DNA of 10,964 nucleotides from Pseudomonadota bacterium (GTDB lineage Bacteria; Pseudomonadota; Alphaproteobacteria; Ferrovibrionales; Ferrovibrionaceae). The notes under the pieces are model-generated. The model made no database searches. It saw only the letters and a list, made by a program, of their open reading frames with translations, and was not told the DNA's origin. Both the position numbers and the translations under genes were made by a program. Numbering within the stretch: the stretch's first letter is position 1; every line of letters begins with the position of its first letter. This document shows, piece by piece, positions 1-8,048 of this stretch. Where the stretch lies: assembly GCA_023433835.1 (NCBI GenBank), contig JAEYTW010000803.1:1-10964 (forward strand), written 5' to 3'.

Positions 1-6
1 CGTTTG

Positions 7-63
7 GCGGGGCCCCCCGCACCGCCGTCGGATCGCAGACCGTCACGCCACGGTCGCCGATCC
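7..63 (-). terminator. Hairpins just downstream of the PRC-barrel gene (weak terminator candidate)
   Basis: Seen: an imperfect hairpin at 30-63 has outer arms GGATCG/CGATCC, a 2x2 internal loop, inner arms GACCGT/ACGGTC and a 6-base loop. It begins 12 bases after the stop codon of the PRC-barrel gene in the direction of transcription. A second short GC-rich dyad (GCGGG/CCCGC) lies at 7-20. Neither is followed by a T-run on the minus strand within the window, so this is not a canonical intrinsic terminator. It could protect the 3' end or assist Rho-dependent termination. Confidence 0.3.
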
Positions 64-75
64 CGGTACGGCTGG

Positions 76-600
76 TTAGCCGGTGGTGTCGCTGAACACC
101 GTGCCGCGATACTTCGGATCGCGATACTTGTATTCGGGCAGGCCCTTCAGCTGGTCCTTGGTCATGTTGACCATGACCTGCTCGCCGTTGTTGGAGATCT
201 GCAGGTCGTTCCAGGCGAGGGCTACTTCATGCTCGCCCATGCCGAGGAAGCCGCCGACGCCGACGATCACGGTCTGGACCTTGCCGTCCTTGTCGAGGAA
301 GACGGACTTGATCTCGCCGATGGTGTCGTTGTTGGCGTTCTTGATGTTGCGGCCGATCAGCTTCTTGGCGTCAGCCTGGCTCCCGGGGGCCATCGCCGGA
401 TCGGTCGTGGTGGTGTTCGAGGCCGACGGGGCAACCGGCGCCTTGGTGGCACCCGGGGTCGTCACGCTCGGCGCGGCCGGCGCCGGGGTGGTGGTCGCGG
501 CCGGCGGGTTGGTGGTGGTGGTCTGGGCCATGGCAACGGGGGCGGCGGCCAGCAGACCGACCACGGCGCCCGACATCAACAGGGTGGAAAGCTTGTTCAT
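76..600 (-). CDS. Secreted PRC-barrel domain protein
   Basis: A 174-residue exported protein. Residues 1-25 form a Sec signal peptide (short basic start, hydrophobic core, AMA cleavage site before Gln26). Residues 27-75 are a low-complexity Thr/Ala/Pro linker. Residues 80-150 are a PRC-barrel, beginning LIGRNIKN and running through GEIKSVFLDKDGKV, a Gly-rich turn (VGVGGFLGMGEHEVALAW) and the closing strands. PRC-barrels are small beta-barrels found in photosynthetic reaction centre H subunits, RimM and many alphaproteobacterial envelope proteins of unknown role; no catalytic residues are expected. The ATG at 600 is fixed by TGGAGG at 610-615, nine bases upstream. An EcfG-type promoter sits 52 bases before the start, so stress-induced expression in the periplasm is the likely setting. 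The molecular function is unknown. Confidence 0.9.
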   Translation of the reverse strand: MNKLSTLLMSGAVVGLLAAAPVAMAQTTTTNPPAATTTPAPAAPSVTTPGATKAPVAPSASNTTTTDPAMAPGSQADAKKLIGRNIKNANNDTIGEIKSVFLDKDGKVQTVIVGVGGFLGMGEHEVALAWNDLQISNNGEQVMVNMTKDQLKGLPEYKYRDPKYRGTVFSDTTG

Positions 601-609
601 TTGTGTAAA

Positions 610-615
610 CCTCCA
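610..615 (-). promoter_or_regulatory. Ribosome binding site of the PRC-barrel gene
   Basis: TGGAGG on the minus strand, nine bases before the ATG at 600. It is a near-perfect Shine-Dalgarno sequence and settles the start codon. Confidence 0.75.
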
Positions 616-651
616 ATAGTTCTAACATCGCCCTGGGCGGGACGGTGAATG

Positions 652-676
652 AACGGGTCGGCACGTTAAATGTTCC
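652..676 (-). promoter_or_regulatory. EcfG-type (general stress sigma) promoter of the PRC-barrel gene
   Basis: On the minus strand the -35 element GGAAC occupies 676-672 and the -10 element CGTT occupies 655-652, with exactly 16 bases between them. This matches the published consensus for the alphaproteobacterial general stress response sigma factor EcfG/SigT (GGAAC-N16/17-CGTT) at every defined position. The predicted transcription start is near 645, giving a leader of about 45 bases that contains the Shine-Dalgarno sequence at 610-615. The match is seen directly; control by EcfG is inferred. Confidence 0.75.
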
Positions 677-714
677 TGGTTGATGGATAAGAAAAACGAG
701 GAATTTCGGTGTCG

Positions 715-751
715 AAATAAAGACAGCAGGTGCCTTTCGGCACCTGCTGTC
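715..751 (-). terminator. Rho-independent terminator of otsA
   Basis: A perfect 13-base-pair stem (722-734 pairing with 739-751, arms GACAGCAGGTGCC/GGCACCTGCTGTC) closes a four-base loop that reads GAAA, a GNRA tetraloop, on the minus strand. It is followed on that strand by TTTATTT (721-715). It lies 25 bases after the otsA stop, in the orientation that ends otsA transcription before the promoter of the PRC-barrel gene. Confidence 0.85.
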
Positions 752-776
752 GTGGCGTGAAATTCCTTGGTTTTGT

Positions 777-2441
777 TTAGCCGATACGGCTGTGCCGCCG
801 CAGTTTGGCCGCATCCAATAACATCCGGCCGGCCCAGCGATAGACATTGTGTTCCGCGACCAGACCGCGCATCAGCGACATCCGGTGCCGCTGCTCGGCC
901 TTGGGCATCCGCAGCGCAAAGTCGATGCCGTCCGCCGTGCCCGCCGTGTCGTAGGGATTGATCACCACCGCGTCGATCAACTCGGCCGCGGCACCCGCGA
1001 AGCTCGAGAGGATCAGCACGCCTTCCTCGTCGTCGCGGGCGGCGATGAATTCCTTGGCCACGAGATTCATGCCGTCATGCAGGCTCGACACCACGCAGGC
1101 ATCGGCAGCGCGGAACAGCGTGAAGACCTCGTCGGGTTCGTGATGCCGCGCCAGCAGGATGATCGGTTGCCATGTCGCGGTACCGAAGCGCCGGTTGATC
1201 GCGTCGACCAGCGCGCGGGTCTCGGCCTCCAGCTGCTGATAGGCGGCAAGCTTGGTGCGGGTCGGCGCCGCGACCTGGACGAAGACGAAGCGTTCGCGCC
1301 AGTTCGGGTGCCGGTCCAGCAGGTCCTCGACCGCCCGGAAGCGCTCGACGATGCCTTTGGTGAAGTCGAAGCGTTCGACGCCCACCGCCATGACGATGTC
1401 GCCCGGCAGGTTCAGCCGCTCGCGCACGACGCGCCGGCATTCGGCGATCGTAGGCTGGTCGCGCAGCGCGCGCGGGGGCCATTCGATCGAGATCGGATAG
1501 GGCCGGATGCAGGTGGTGGCGCCGCCGCGGGTGATGGTCGACTGCTCGCGGTCGATGCGGCTTTCCAGGTAGCGGTCGACGCAGTCGATGAAGTTGTGGC
1601 AATGCGCCGGCGTGTGGAACGCCATGACGGTCGAGCCGAGCAGGCCGTCGAGAATCTCGTCGCGCCACGGGCAGATGCCGAAGACTTCCGGATTGGGCCA
1701 GGGGATGTGCCAGAAGGTGATGATCGTGGCATTCGGCAGCCTCTCGCGGATCATCCGCGGCAGCAGCGCGAAGTGATAGTCCTGCACCAGCACGACGGGC
1801 GCTTCCGAGCGGGCCTCGGCGATCACCGCGTCGGCGAACTTCTGGTTGACCGCGACGTACTGCGCCCAGTCCTCCTGCCGGAATTCCGGCCGGACATAGG
1901 CGAGATGACACAGCGGCCACAGCCCTTCGTTGGCGAGGCCGTAGTAGTAGCCGTCCTGTTCGGCATCCGACAGCCAGATCCGGCGCAGCGCGTAGGAGGG
2001 ATCGCCCGGCGGCACGGCGATGCGGTCCTGGCCGTCGACGACATCCGCATCGGCGGAGCCCGAGCCGTGCGCGATCCAGGTGCCGCCGCAGGCCCGCGTG
2101 ATCGGCTCGAGCGCAGAGACGAGGCCCGAGGCCGGCATCTGCAGGCTGACCGAGCCATCGGGTGCGCGGTTGTGGATGTAGGGTTCGCGGTTGGAAACGA
2201 CGATGACGTCGGCCCCGGGCAATTCTTCTTCCAGCAGGCGGCGCAAGGCGGCGGGCGACCACTTCACCTTGATGTCGCCCACATGCTCCTCGGGCTCGAC
2301 CTCCAGCGGCGCGCGGTGTTGCGGGTCAGGGCGGCGCCATGCGGCCGGAGAAAGCAGGCGGTTCAGCGTCTGCAGCCAGTTCGGGGTTTCGAACGGCATG
2401 GCGCCACGCGCCAGCATTGAGCTGTCGAGCTTGTTGAGCAT
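777..2441 (-). CDS. otsA: Trehalose-6-phosphate synthase (GT20 retaining glycosyltransferase)
   Basis: A 554-residue cytoplasmic enzyme expected to transfer glucose from a nucleotide sugar to glucose-6-phosphate, giving trehalose-6-phosphate. GT20 landmarks align with E. coli OtsA: SNREPY with Arg85 near the N-terminus, QDYHFALLPRM (Asp221, OtsA Asp130), FWHIPWP (His245, OtsA His154), GVERFDFTKG (Arg357 and Lys362, OtsA Arg262 and Lys267) and LHDGMNLVAKE (Asp456 and Glu464, OtsA Asp361 and Glu369). The spacings between these residues agree with E. coli. The N-terminal 75 residues precede the Rossmann fold and are unassigned. Longer readings start at 2570 inside the preceding ATPase gene; I chose the ATG at 2441 because AAGGA lies ten bases upstream and an EcfG-like promoter lies between. 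No trehalose-phosphate phosphatase gene is adjacent. The donor sugar (UDP- or GDP-glucose) cannot be told from sequence. Confidence 0.9.
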   Translation of the reverse strand: MLNKLDSSMLARGAMPFETPNWLQTLNRLLSPAAWRRPDPQHRAPLEVEPEEHVGDIKVKWSPAALRRLLEEELPGADVIVVSNREPYIHNRAPDGSVSLQMPASGLVSALEPITRACGGTWIAHGSGSADADVVDGQDRIAVPPGDPSYALRRIWLSDAEQDGYYYGLANEGLWPLCHLAYVRPEFRQEDWAQYVAVNQKFADAVIAEARSEAPVVLVQDYHFALLPRMIRERLPNATIITFWHIPWPNPEVFGICPWRDEILDGLLGSTVMAFHTPAHCHNFIDCVDRYLESRIDREQSTITRGGATTCIRPYPISIEWPPRALRDQPTIAECRRVVRERLNLPGDIVMAVGVERFDFTKGIVERFRAVEDLLDRHPNWRERFVFVQVAAPTRTKLAAYQQLEAETRALVDAINRRFGTATWQPIILLARHHEPDEVFTLFRAADACVVSSLHDGMNLVAKEFIAARDDEEGVLILSSFAGAAAELIDAVVINPYDTAGTADGIDFALRMPKAEQRHRMSLMRGLVAEHNVYRWAGRMLLDAAKLRRHSRIG

Positions 2442-2491
2442 ATCGGCGTGATCCTTGTCGCTTGGGGCGTGTCCAAGTGCGGCAAGGGGGC

Positions 2492-2516
2492 AACCCGCCT
2501 TAAACCTTAAAGTTCC
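2492..2516 (-). promoter_or_regulatory. EcfG-like promoter in front of otsA
   Basis: The minus strand carries GGAAC at 2516-2512, a 16-base spacer and GGTT at 2495-2492. The -35 element and spacing match the EcfG consensus exactly; the -10 differs at one base (GGTT for CGTT). The -10 ends 50 bases before the otsA ATG, nearly the same as the 51 bases at the PRC-barrel gene. The -35 starts 16 bases after the stop of the preceding ATPase gene, so otsA can be transcribed independently of the transporter operon. Known family practice: otsA genes are often general-stress targets in Alphaproteobacteria. Activity here is inferred. Confidence 0.55.
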
Positions 2517-2532
2517 ACATCGATTCCTAAGG

Positions 2533-3521
<989 letters not shown>

Positions 3522-3525
<4 letters not shown>

Positions 3526-4487
3526 GGCGCCACCAGCGGGTGGTGGCAAAGGGCTGTGCGGCCAGGTCCGATCTGTACCGTCGGCGGATCGGTCGTGCAG
3601 GCGGCGTCGGCCCGGGGGCAGCGATCGCGGAAGCGGCAGCCGGTCGGCAGCTGGCCCAGCGACGGGGCCGTGCCGGGGATCTGGGGCAGGGCCGTCCCGG
3701 GCTCGTGCAGGCTGGGCACCGAGGCGAGCAGGCCGGCCGTGTAGGGATGCGCGGGATCGGCGATGACGTCGGCCGCGGGCCCGCGCTCGACCACCCGCCC
3801 GGCATACATGACGCAGAGATCGTCGGCGAGGCTGGAGATGACGGCGAGATCGTGGGTGATCCAGACGAAGGCCGTGCCGGTCTCGTCGGCCAGCCGCCGC
3901 ACCTCGGCCAGGATCTGCCCCTGGATCGAGACGTCGAGCGCCGTGGTCGGCTCGTCGGCGATGATCACCGCCGGACGATGCAGCAGGGCGGTGGCGATCG
4001 CCACGCGCTGGCGCATGCCGCCGGACAGCTGATGGGGATAGGCTTCCAGCCGCTCGGCGGGCGAGGGGATGCCGACCACCGCCAGCGCGTCGCGGGCGCG
4101 GGCCAGCGCCGCGGCTTGCGACACCTTGTCGTGGGCGCGCACCGCCATCGCCATCTGGGCGCCGACCTTCAGGACGGGGTTCAGGGTCATCATCGGATCC
4201 TGGAACACCATGGCGACCCGCGCGCCGCGCATCCGGCGCAATTCGGCCGGCTTCAGCGCTATCAGGTCCACGCCGTCCAGCAGCACGCGGCCGCCGGCAA
4301 TACGGCCGGGCGGCTCGATCAGCCCGAGGATCGAATAGCCGGTGACCGATTTCCCCGATCCGCTTTCGCCGACCAGGCCGAGGATGCGGCCGCGCGCGAC
4401 CGAGAAGGAGACGCCGTCGACGGCGCGCAAGATGCCGGCGCGGGTGACGAACTCGGTCTGCAGGTTCTCGACGGCCAGCGCGCTCAT
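3522..4487 (-). CDS. Dpp/Opp-type ABC transporter ATPase, D subunit
   Basis: A 321-residue ATPase, the partner of the F subunit. Walker A is GESGSGKS (40-47), the Q-loop is FQDPMMTLNP (95-104), the signature is LSGGMRQR (154-161, with the Met usual in D subunits), Walker B is VIIADEP (174-180) and the switch histidine is His212 in ITHD. The C-terminal oligopeptide-transporter extension holds AHPYTAGLL (246-254) and cysteines 284, 290, 297 and 314 in the same pattern as the F subunit. The start ATG overlaps the stop of permease C in ATGA, and its own stop overlaps the start of the F gene in ATGA, so translation is probably coupled through the operon. Confidence 0.93.
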
Positions 4488-5371
4488 CGGCTGCGCCTCG
4501 GGTTCAGCACGTGCCGGACCTGGTCGCCGACCAGGTTGATGGCGACGACGACGATCATCAGCGCGATGCCCGGATAGATCGAGATCCAGTAGCGCCCGGA
4601 CAGCAGGTACTGGAAGCCGTTCGAGATCAGCGAGCCGAGCGAGGGCGTGGTGACCGGTAGGCCGAGGCCGAGGAAGGATAGGGTGGCCTCGAGCGCGATG
4701 GCATTGGCGACCTGCACGGTCGCCACCACGATCAGCGGTGGCAGCGAGTTCGGCAGCAGATGGCGGAACAGCACGCGATGCGCGGGCAGGGGCGTCGACA
4801 GCGCCGCCTCGATGTAATCCTTGCGCCGCTCGGCCGAGGCGGCGCCGTGCGTCGTGCGGGCGAAATAGGCGTATTGCGCCGCGACCAGCGCGGTGACGAG
4901 CTGGCCCAGCCCCTGGCCCAGCAGCGCGACGAGCACGAGCGCCAGCAGGATCGCCGGCAGCGACAGCTGCAGGTCGACGATCCGCATGATCAAGGCCTCG
5001 ATCCGCCCGCCGTAATAGGCCGCCACCAGGCCGATGGTAGCGCCGATGACGAAGGCGAAGGCCCCGGCCAGTACCCCGATCATGAACGAGATGCGCAGGC
5101 CGTAAATGATCGCCGAAAAGAGGTCGCGGCCCGCGCTGTCGGTGCCAAGCCAGTGGACATAGCCGCCCGAGCCGGTCTCGCCCGGCGGCAGGCGGGCATC
5201 GCCGAGATCGAGGGCCTGCAGGTCGTAGGGGTTCTGCGGCGCCACCAGCGGCGCGGCGAAGGCGAGGCCGAGCGTCAGCACCACGACGACCAGCGCCGCG
5301 ACCGCGATCCAGGATTGCCGGAAATCGTCCCAGAACGCGGCCAGCCGCACCCAGCCGCCGTCGCCGGTCAC
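4484..5371 (-). CDS. Dpp/Opp-type ABC transporter permease, C subunit
   Basis: A 295-residue inner-membrane permease. The first membrane helix is about 21-43, followed by the OppC-type periplasmic stretch ending in HWLGTDSAGRDLFS (73-86). Further helices lie near 95-119, 136-170, 211-235 and 263-284. The cytoplasmic coupling loop that docks on the ATPases is EAALSTPLPAHRVLFRHLLPN (188-208). The glycine normally found at the seventh position of this EAA loop is Pro194. The start is GTG at 5371, whose last two bases join the upstream gene's TGA (GTGA overlap); a purine run of six G lies just upstream. It forms the translocation pore with permease B. Confidence 0.92.
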   Translation of the reverse strand: MTGDGGWVRLAAFWDDFRQSWIAVAALVVVVLTLGLAFAAPLVAPQNPYDLQALDLGDARLPPGETGSGGYVHWLGTDSAGRDLFSAIIYGLRISFMIGVLAGAFAFVIGATIGLVAAYYGGRIEALIMRIVDLQLSLPAILLALVLVALLGQGLGQLVTALVAAQYAYFARTTHGAASAERRKDYIEAALSTPLPAHRVLFRHLLPNSLPPLIVVATVQVANAIALEATLSFLGLGLPVTTPSLGSLISNGFQYLLSGRYWISIYPGIALMIVVVAINLVGDQVRHVLNPRRSR

Positions 5372-6342
5372 GACGCCCCCCGGGTGCGGATGCGCGGATC
5401 GAGCTGGCCGTAGGCCAGGTCGACGATCAGGTTGATGACCACGAACAGGAAGACGACGAGGATCAGGTAGGCCACCATGACGGGGCGGTCGAGGGTGATG
5501 ATGCTGTCGATGATCAGCTTGCCCATGCCCGGCCAGTTGAAGATCGTCTCGGTCACCACGGCAAAGGCGAGCGTCGAGCCGAATTCGAGGCCGAACACGG
5601 TGACGATCGGGATCGAGATGTTCTTCAGCACGTGGCGGAAGATCACCTCGGCCTCGCCGAGGCCCTGGGCGCGGGCGAAGCGGACGTAGTCGGCGCTCAT
5701 CGCTTCCTGCATGCCGGCCCGCGTCAGCCGGATCAAGAGGCCCATCTTGAACAGCGACAGGTTCAGGGCCGGCAGGATCAGATGCTGGATGCCGTCCCAG
5801 GTGGCAAGCGAGGTGGGCACGCCCAGGATCGTGCCGACCGCGCCGCGGCCGCCCGAGGGCAGGATGCCGATCTCGACGGCGAAGGCCATGATCAGCAAGA
5901 GCCCGACCCAGAACGTCGGCACCGAGAACCCCAGCACCGACAGCCCCATGATCACCTTCGACGACACCGCGTCGGGCCGGTAGCCCGCCCAGATGCCGAG
6001 CGGGATGCCGATCGCCGTGGCGATGACCATCGCCGACAGCGCCAGCTCCAGCGTCGCCGGAAAGCGCGACAGGATCAGCTGCAGCACCGGCAGGCGATAG
6101 ACCATGCTTTCGCCGAGATCGCCGGAAAGGACGTTCTTTGCAAAGTAGAAATACTGCATGACCAGCGGCTGATCGAGGCCGTAGCGGGCGATCAGCGCGG
6201 CACGCAGCTTCTGGTCGGCGGCCGGATCGATCATCACGTCGATCGGATTGCCGATGGCATAGACGCCGATGAAGACGACCACCGACATCACGACGATGAC
6301 GGCGGCCGCCTGCAGGACGCGCTGGAACAGAAATCCAAGCAA
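5368..6342 (-). CDS. Dpp/Opp-type ABC transporter permease, B subunit
   Basis: A 324-residue inner-membrane permease. The N-terminus MLGFLFQRVLQ followed by a helix at about 10-31 is typical of B subunits. Other helices lie near 98-120, 132-158, 184-205, 245-267 and 288-310. The periplasmic loop includes ARYGLDQPLVMQYFYF (52-67) and SGDLGESM (73-80). The coupling loop is EAMSADYVRFARAQGLGEAEVIFRHVLKN (213-241), with the expected glycine. The initiation codon is TTG at 6342: an in-frame stop lies 11 codons upstream (6373-6375), and the next ATG, at residue 19, would remove half of the first helix. TTG lies 13 bases after the binding-protein stop, and the gap holds no recognisable Shine-Dalgarno sequence. 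Confidence 0.9.
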   Translation of the reverse strand: MLGFLFQRVLQAAAVIVVMSVVVFIGVYAIGNPIDVMIDPAADQKLRAALIARYGLDQPLVMQYFYFAKNVLSGDLGESMVYRLPVLQLILSRFPATLELALSAMVIATAIGIPLGIWAGYRPDAVSSKVIMGLSVLGFSVPTFWVGLLLIMAFAVEIGILPSGGRGAVGTILGVPTSLATWDGIQHLILPALNLSLFKMGLLIRLTRAGMQEAMSADYVRFARAQGLGEAEVIFRHVLKNISIPIVTVFGLEFGSTLAFAVVTETIFNWPGMGKLIIDSIITLDRPVMVAYLILVVFLFVVINLIVDLAYGQLDPRIRTRGAS

Positions 6343-6355
6343 AGTCGGGTCGGGC

Positions 6356-7936
6356 TTACTTCTTGGGCGTGATCAGATGGGCGAGCGTCTCCTGGTCGAC
6401 GCGCGGCACGAAGGTGACGCTGTCCTTCTTCGAGGCCCACACCGTCTGCAGGATGACGGTCGGGATCAGCGCCCGGTCGTTCATCGAGATCTCCGTGGTC
6501 TTCTCGAAGATCGCGCGGCGCTTCGTGTCGTCGAGCGTCTTCTGCCCTTCCTCGAACAGCGTGTCGAACTCCGCGTTCGAATAGCCCTGCTTGTTGAAGG
6601 CGCCGAGGCCGAGTTCGGTGTTCGGGGTATGGACGAGCGAGCCGTAGGTATAGGACGCCTCGCCGGTCAGCGTGCCCCAGCCCGACATCCACAAGGAAAA
6701 CTCGCCCTTCTGCTGGGCGGGGAAGAACACCGTGCCGTTCAAGGCCTGGGCATTGATCTTGAGGCCGGCGCGCGACCACATCTGGGCCACCGCCTCGCAG
6801 ACCGCGGCATCGCCCGGCAGGCGGTTGTTGGTGCAGGCGAAATCGAGTTCGAAACCCTTCGGATAGCCCGCCTCGGCCAGCAGCTGCTTGGCCTTGTTCA
6901 GGTTGTACTCGCGCTCCGGCAGGGTCTTCGACGCGCCGAAGAAGGTGACGGGCATCAGCTGGTTGGCGGGCTTGCCCAGGCCTTCGAGCACGACGCGGAC
7001 CAGCGTCTTGCGGTCGATGGCCAGGTCCATCGCCTCGCGGACCTTGGAGTCGCGCATCGGGTTCTGGTCGATCTCCTTGCCGTCGACCTTGGCCTTCTTG
7101 GGCAGGGTTTCCTTGACGTTCGGGGTGATGTTCAGGATGTAGACGGAATCGGCGATGAAGGTATCAACCGACTTGTCCTTCTGCATCGAGGCGTAGTCGG
7201 TGGCGGGCACGTAGTTGACGAGGTCGACCTGGCCCGACTTCAGCGCGGCGATGCGCGCGGCGTCGTTGGGGATCTCCTTGCGCACGACCTTGGCCCAGGC
7301 CGGCTTCTGGCCCCAGTAGCCGTCGAAGCGCTCGACCACCATGTCGCCCTTCGGCTCCCACGAGACGAACTTGAACGGGCCGGTGCCGATCGCGGCGGCG
7401 CCGGAATTGAACTGGTCGTTGCGGGCTTCCATGCCGATCTTCTTCGGCACGACGAACAGGCGGATGAAATCGTTGGGCAGGGTCGCCGCGGTACCGTTGG
7501 TGGTGACGCGCAGCGTGTACTTGTCGACGACCGTCGCTTCCTTGACCCGCTTGGTATAGATCGTCATCGACATCGGGCCAGTGACGACGGGGATGCGCTC
7601 GATCGAGAACTTCACGTCCTCGGCGGTGAAGTCCGACCCGTCGTGGAATTTGACGCCTTCGCGCAGCTTGAATTCCCAGGTGGTATCGTCGACCGGCTTC
7701 CAGGAGACGGCGAGGGCCGGCTGCAGCTGCAGGTTCTCGTCGACGCCGATCAGCGTATCGAAGATGTGGCGCAGGGCTTCGGCCTGGCTGCCCAGCGTCG
7801 ACCAGTGCGGGTCGATCGAGTCGGGGCCGGCGCGCACGCCGACGGTCAGGTTCTGCGCCAGCGCGCCGGAAGCGAACGCCGTGCCGATCAGAAGCGCGGC
7901 AATCGCCGCGCCGGTCTTGAAGCTGCCCAGTTTCAT
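6356..7936 (-). CDS. Periplasmic solute-binding protein, family 5 (Dpp/Opp-like)
   Basis: A 526-residue exported binding protein that captures the solute and delivers it to the B/C permease. Residues 1-27 are a Sec signal peptide (Lys2, Lys7, hydrophobic core, ALA before Gln28). The mature protein follows the SBP_bac_5 plan: RAGPDSIDPHWSTLGSQAEAL (35-55), LQPALAVSWKPVDDTTWEFKLREGVKFHDGSDFTAEDVKFSIER (71-114) and, near the C-terminus, the segment ending DRALIPTVILQTVWA. The length is usual for the family. Members bind peptides, opines, nickel chelates, glutathione or sugars, and the pocket cannot be read by eye. The start at 7936 is chosen over an upstream reading at 8023 because the signal peptide begins here and AAGGGGG lies seven bases before it. 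It is the first gene of the operon, divergent from the GntR-like regulator. Confidence 0.93.
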   Translation of the reverse strand: MKLGSFKTGAAIAALLIGTAFASGALAQNLTVGVRAGPDSIDPHWSTLGSQAEALRHIFDTLIGVDENLQLQPALAVSWKPVDDTTWEFKLREGVKFHDGSDFTAEDVKFSIERIPVVTGPMSMTIYTKRVKEATVVDKYTLRVTTNGTAATLPNDFIRLFVVPKKIGMEARNDQFNSGAAAIGTGPFKFVSWEPKGDMVVERFDGYWGQKPAWAKVVRKEIPNDAARIAALKSGQVDLVNYVPATDYASMQKDKSVDTFIADSVYILNITPNVKETLPKKAKVDGKEIDQNPMRDSKVREAMDLAIDRKTLVRVVLEGLGKPANQLMPVTFFGASKTLPEREYNLNKAKQLLAEAGYPKGFELDFACTNNRLPGDAAVCEAVAQMWSRAGLKINAQALNGTVFFPAQQKGEFSLWMSGWGTLTGEASYTYGSLVHTPNTELGLGAFNKQGYSNAEFDTLFEEGQKTLDDTKRRAIFEKTTEISMNDRALIPTVILQTVWASKKDSVTFVPRVDQETLAHLITPKK

Positions 7937-7942
7937 CGTGAT

Positions 7943-7949
7943 CCCCCTT
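7943..7949 (-). promoter_or_regulatory. Ribosome binding site of the solute-binding protein gene
   Basis: AAGGGGG on the minus strand, six bases before the ATG at 7936. It decides the start against the upstream in-frame codon at 8023, which would place 29 non-hydrophobic residues before the signal peptide. Confidence 0.65.
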
Positions 7950-7993
7950 GCTGCCGGTGTGGTTTTACAGGCAAGCTGTTCTTGTCGGCTATG

Positions 7994-8023
7994 ACGGTAG
8001 GCTACAGTTTCCGCGAGCGTCAA
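7994..8023 (-). promoter_or_regulatory. Possible sigma-70 type promoter of the transporter operon
   Basis: The minus strand has TTGACG (8023-8018), five of six bases of the -35 consensus. It is followed after 18 bases by TACCGT (7999-7994), a poor -10 box, or after 17 bases by CTACCG. The leader to the ATG at 7936 would be about 50 bases. Position and strand suit the operon, but the -10 is weak, as expected for an activated or regulated promoter. Inferred only. Confidence 0.35.
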
Positions 8024-8048
8024 TAAGAATGAAGCCAGAAATGTCCGC

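Noticed and set aside
4..648. Plus-strand open frame over the PRC-barrel gene
   Set aside because: The minus-strand reading has a signal peptide, domain, ribosome site and promoter; the plus-strand one has a Gly/Arg-rich tail and crosses the promoter.
849..2420. A 523-codon plus-strand open frame opposite otsA
   Set aside because: otsA on the minus strand has all GT20 motifs; the opposite frame has no recognisable motif and the composition of a shadow frame.
2526..2532. CCTTAGG palindrome after the F-subunit gene as a terminator
   Set aside because: It is seven bases with no loop and no T-run; no intrinsic terminator is visible between the transporter operon and otsA.
6269..8026. A 585-codon open frame on the plus strand, longer than the binding protein it faces
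   Set aside because: It is antisense to the clear solute-binding protein and permease ends. Its translation is a run of Arg, Gly, Asp and His without domains, as expected from the complement of GC-rich codons.
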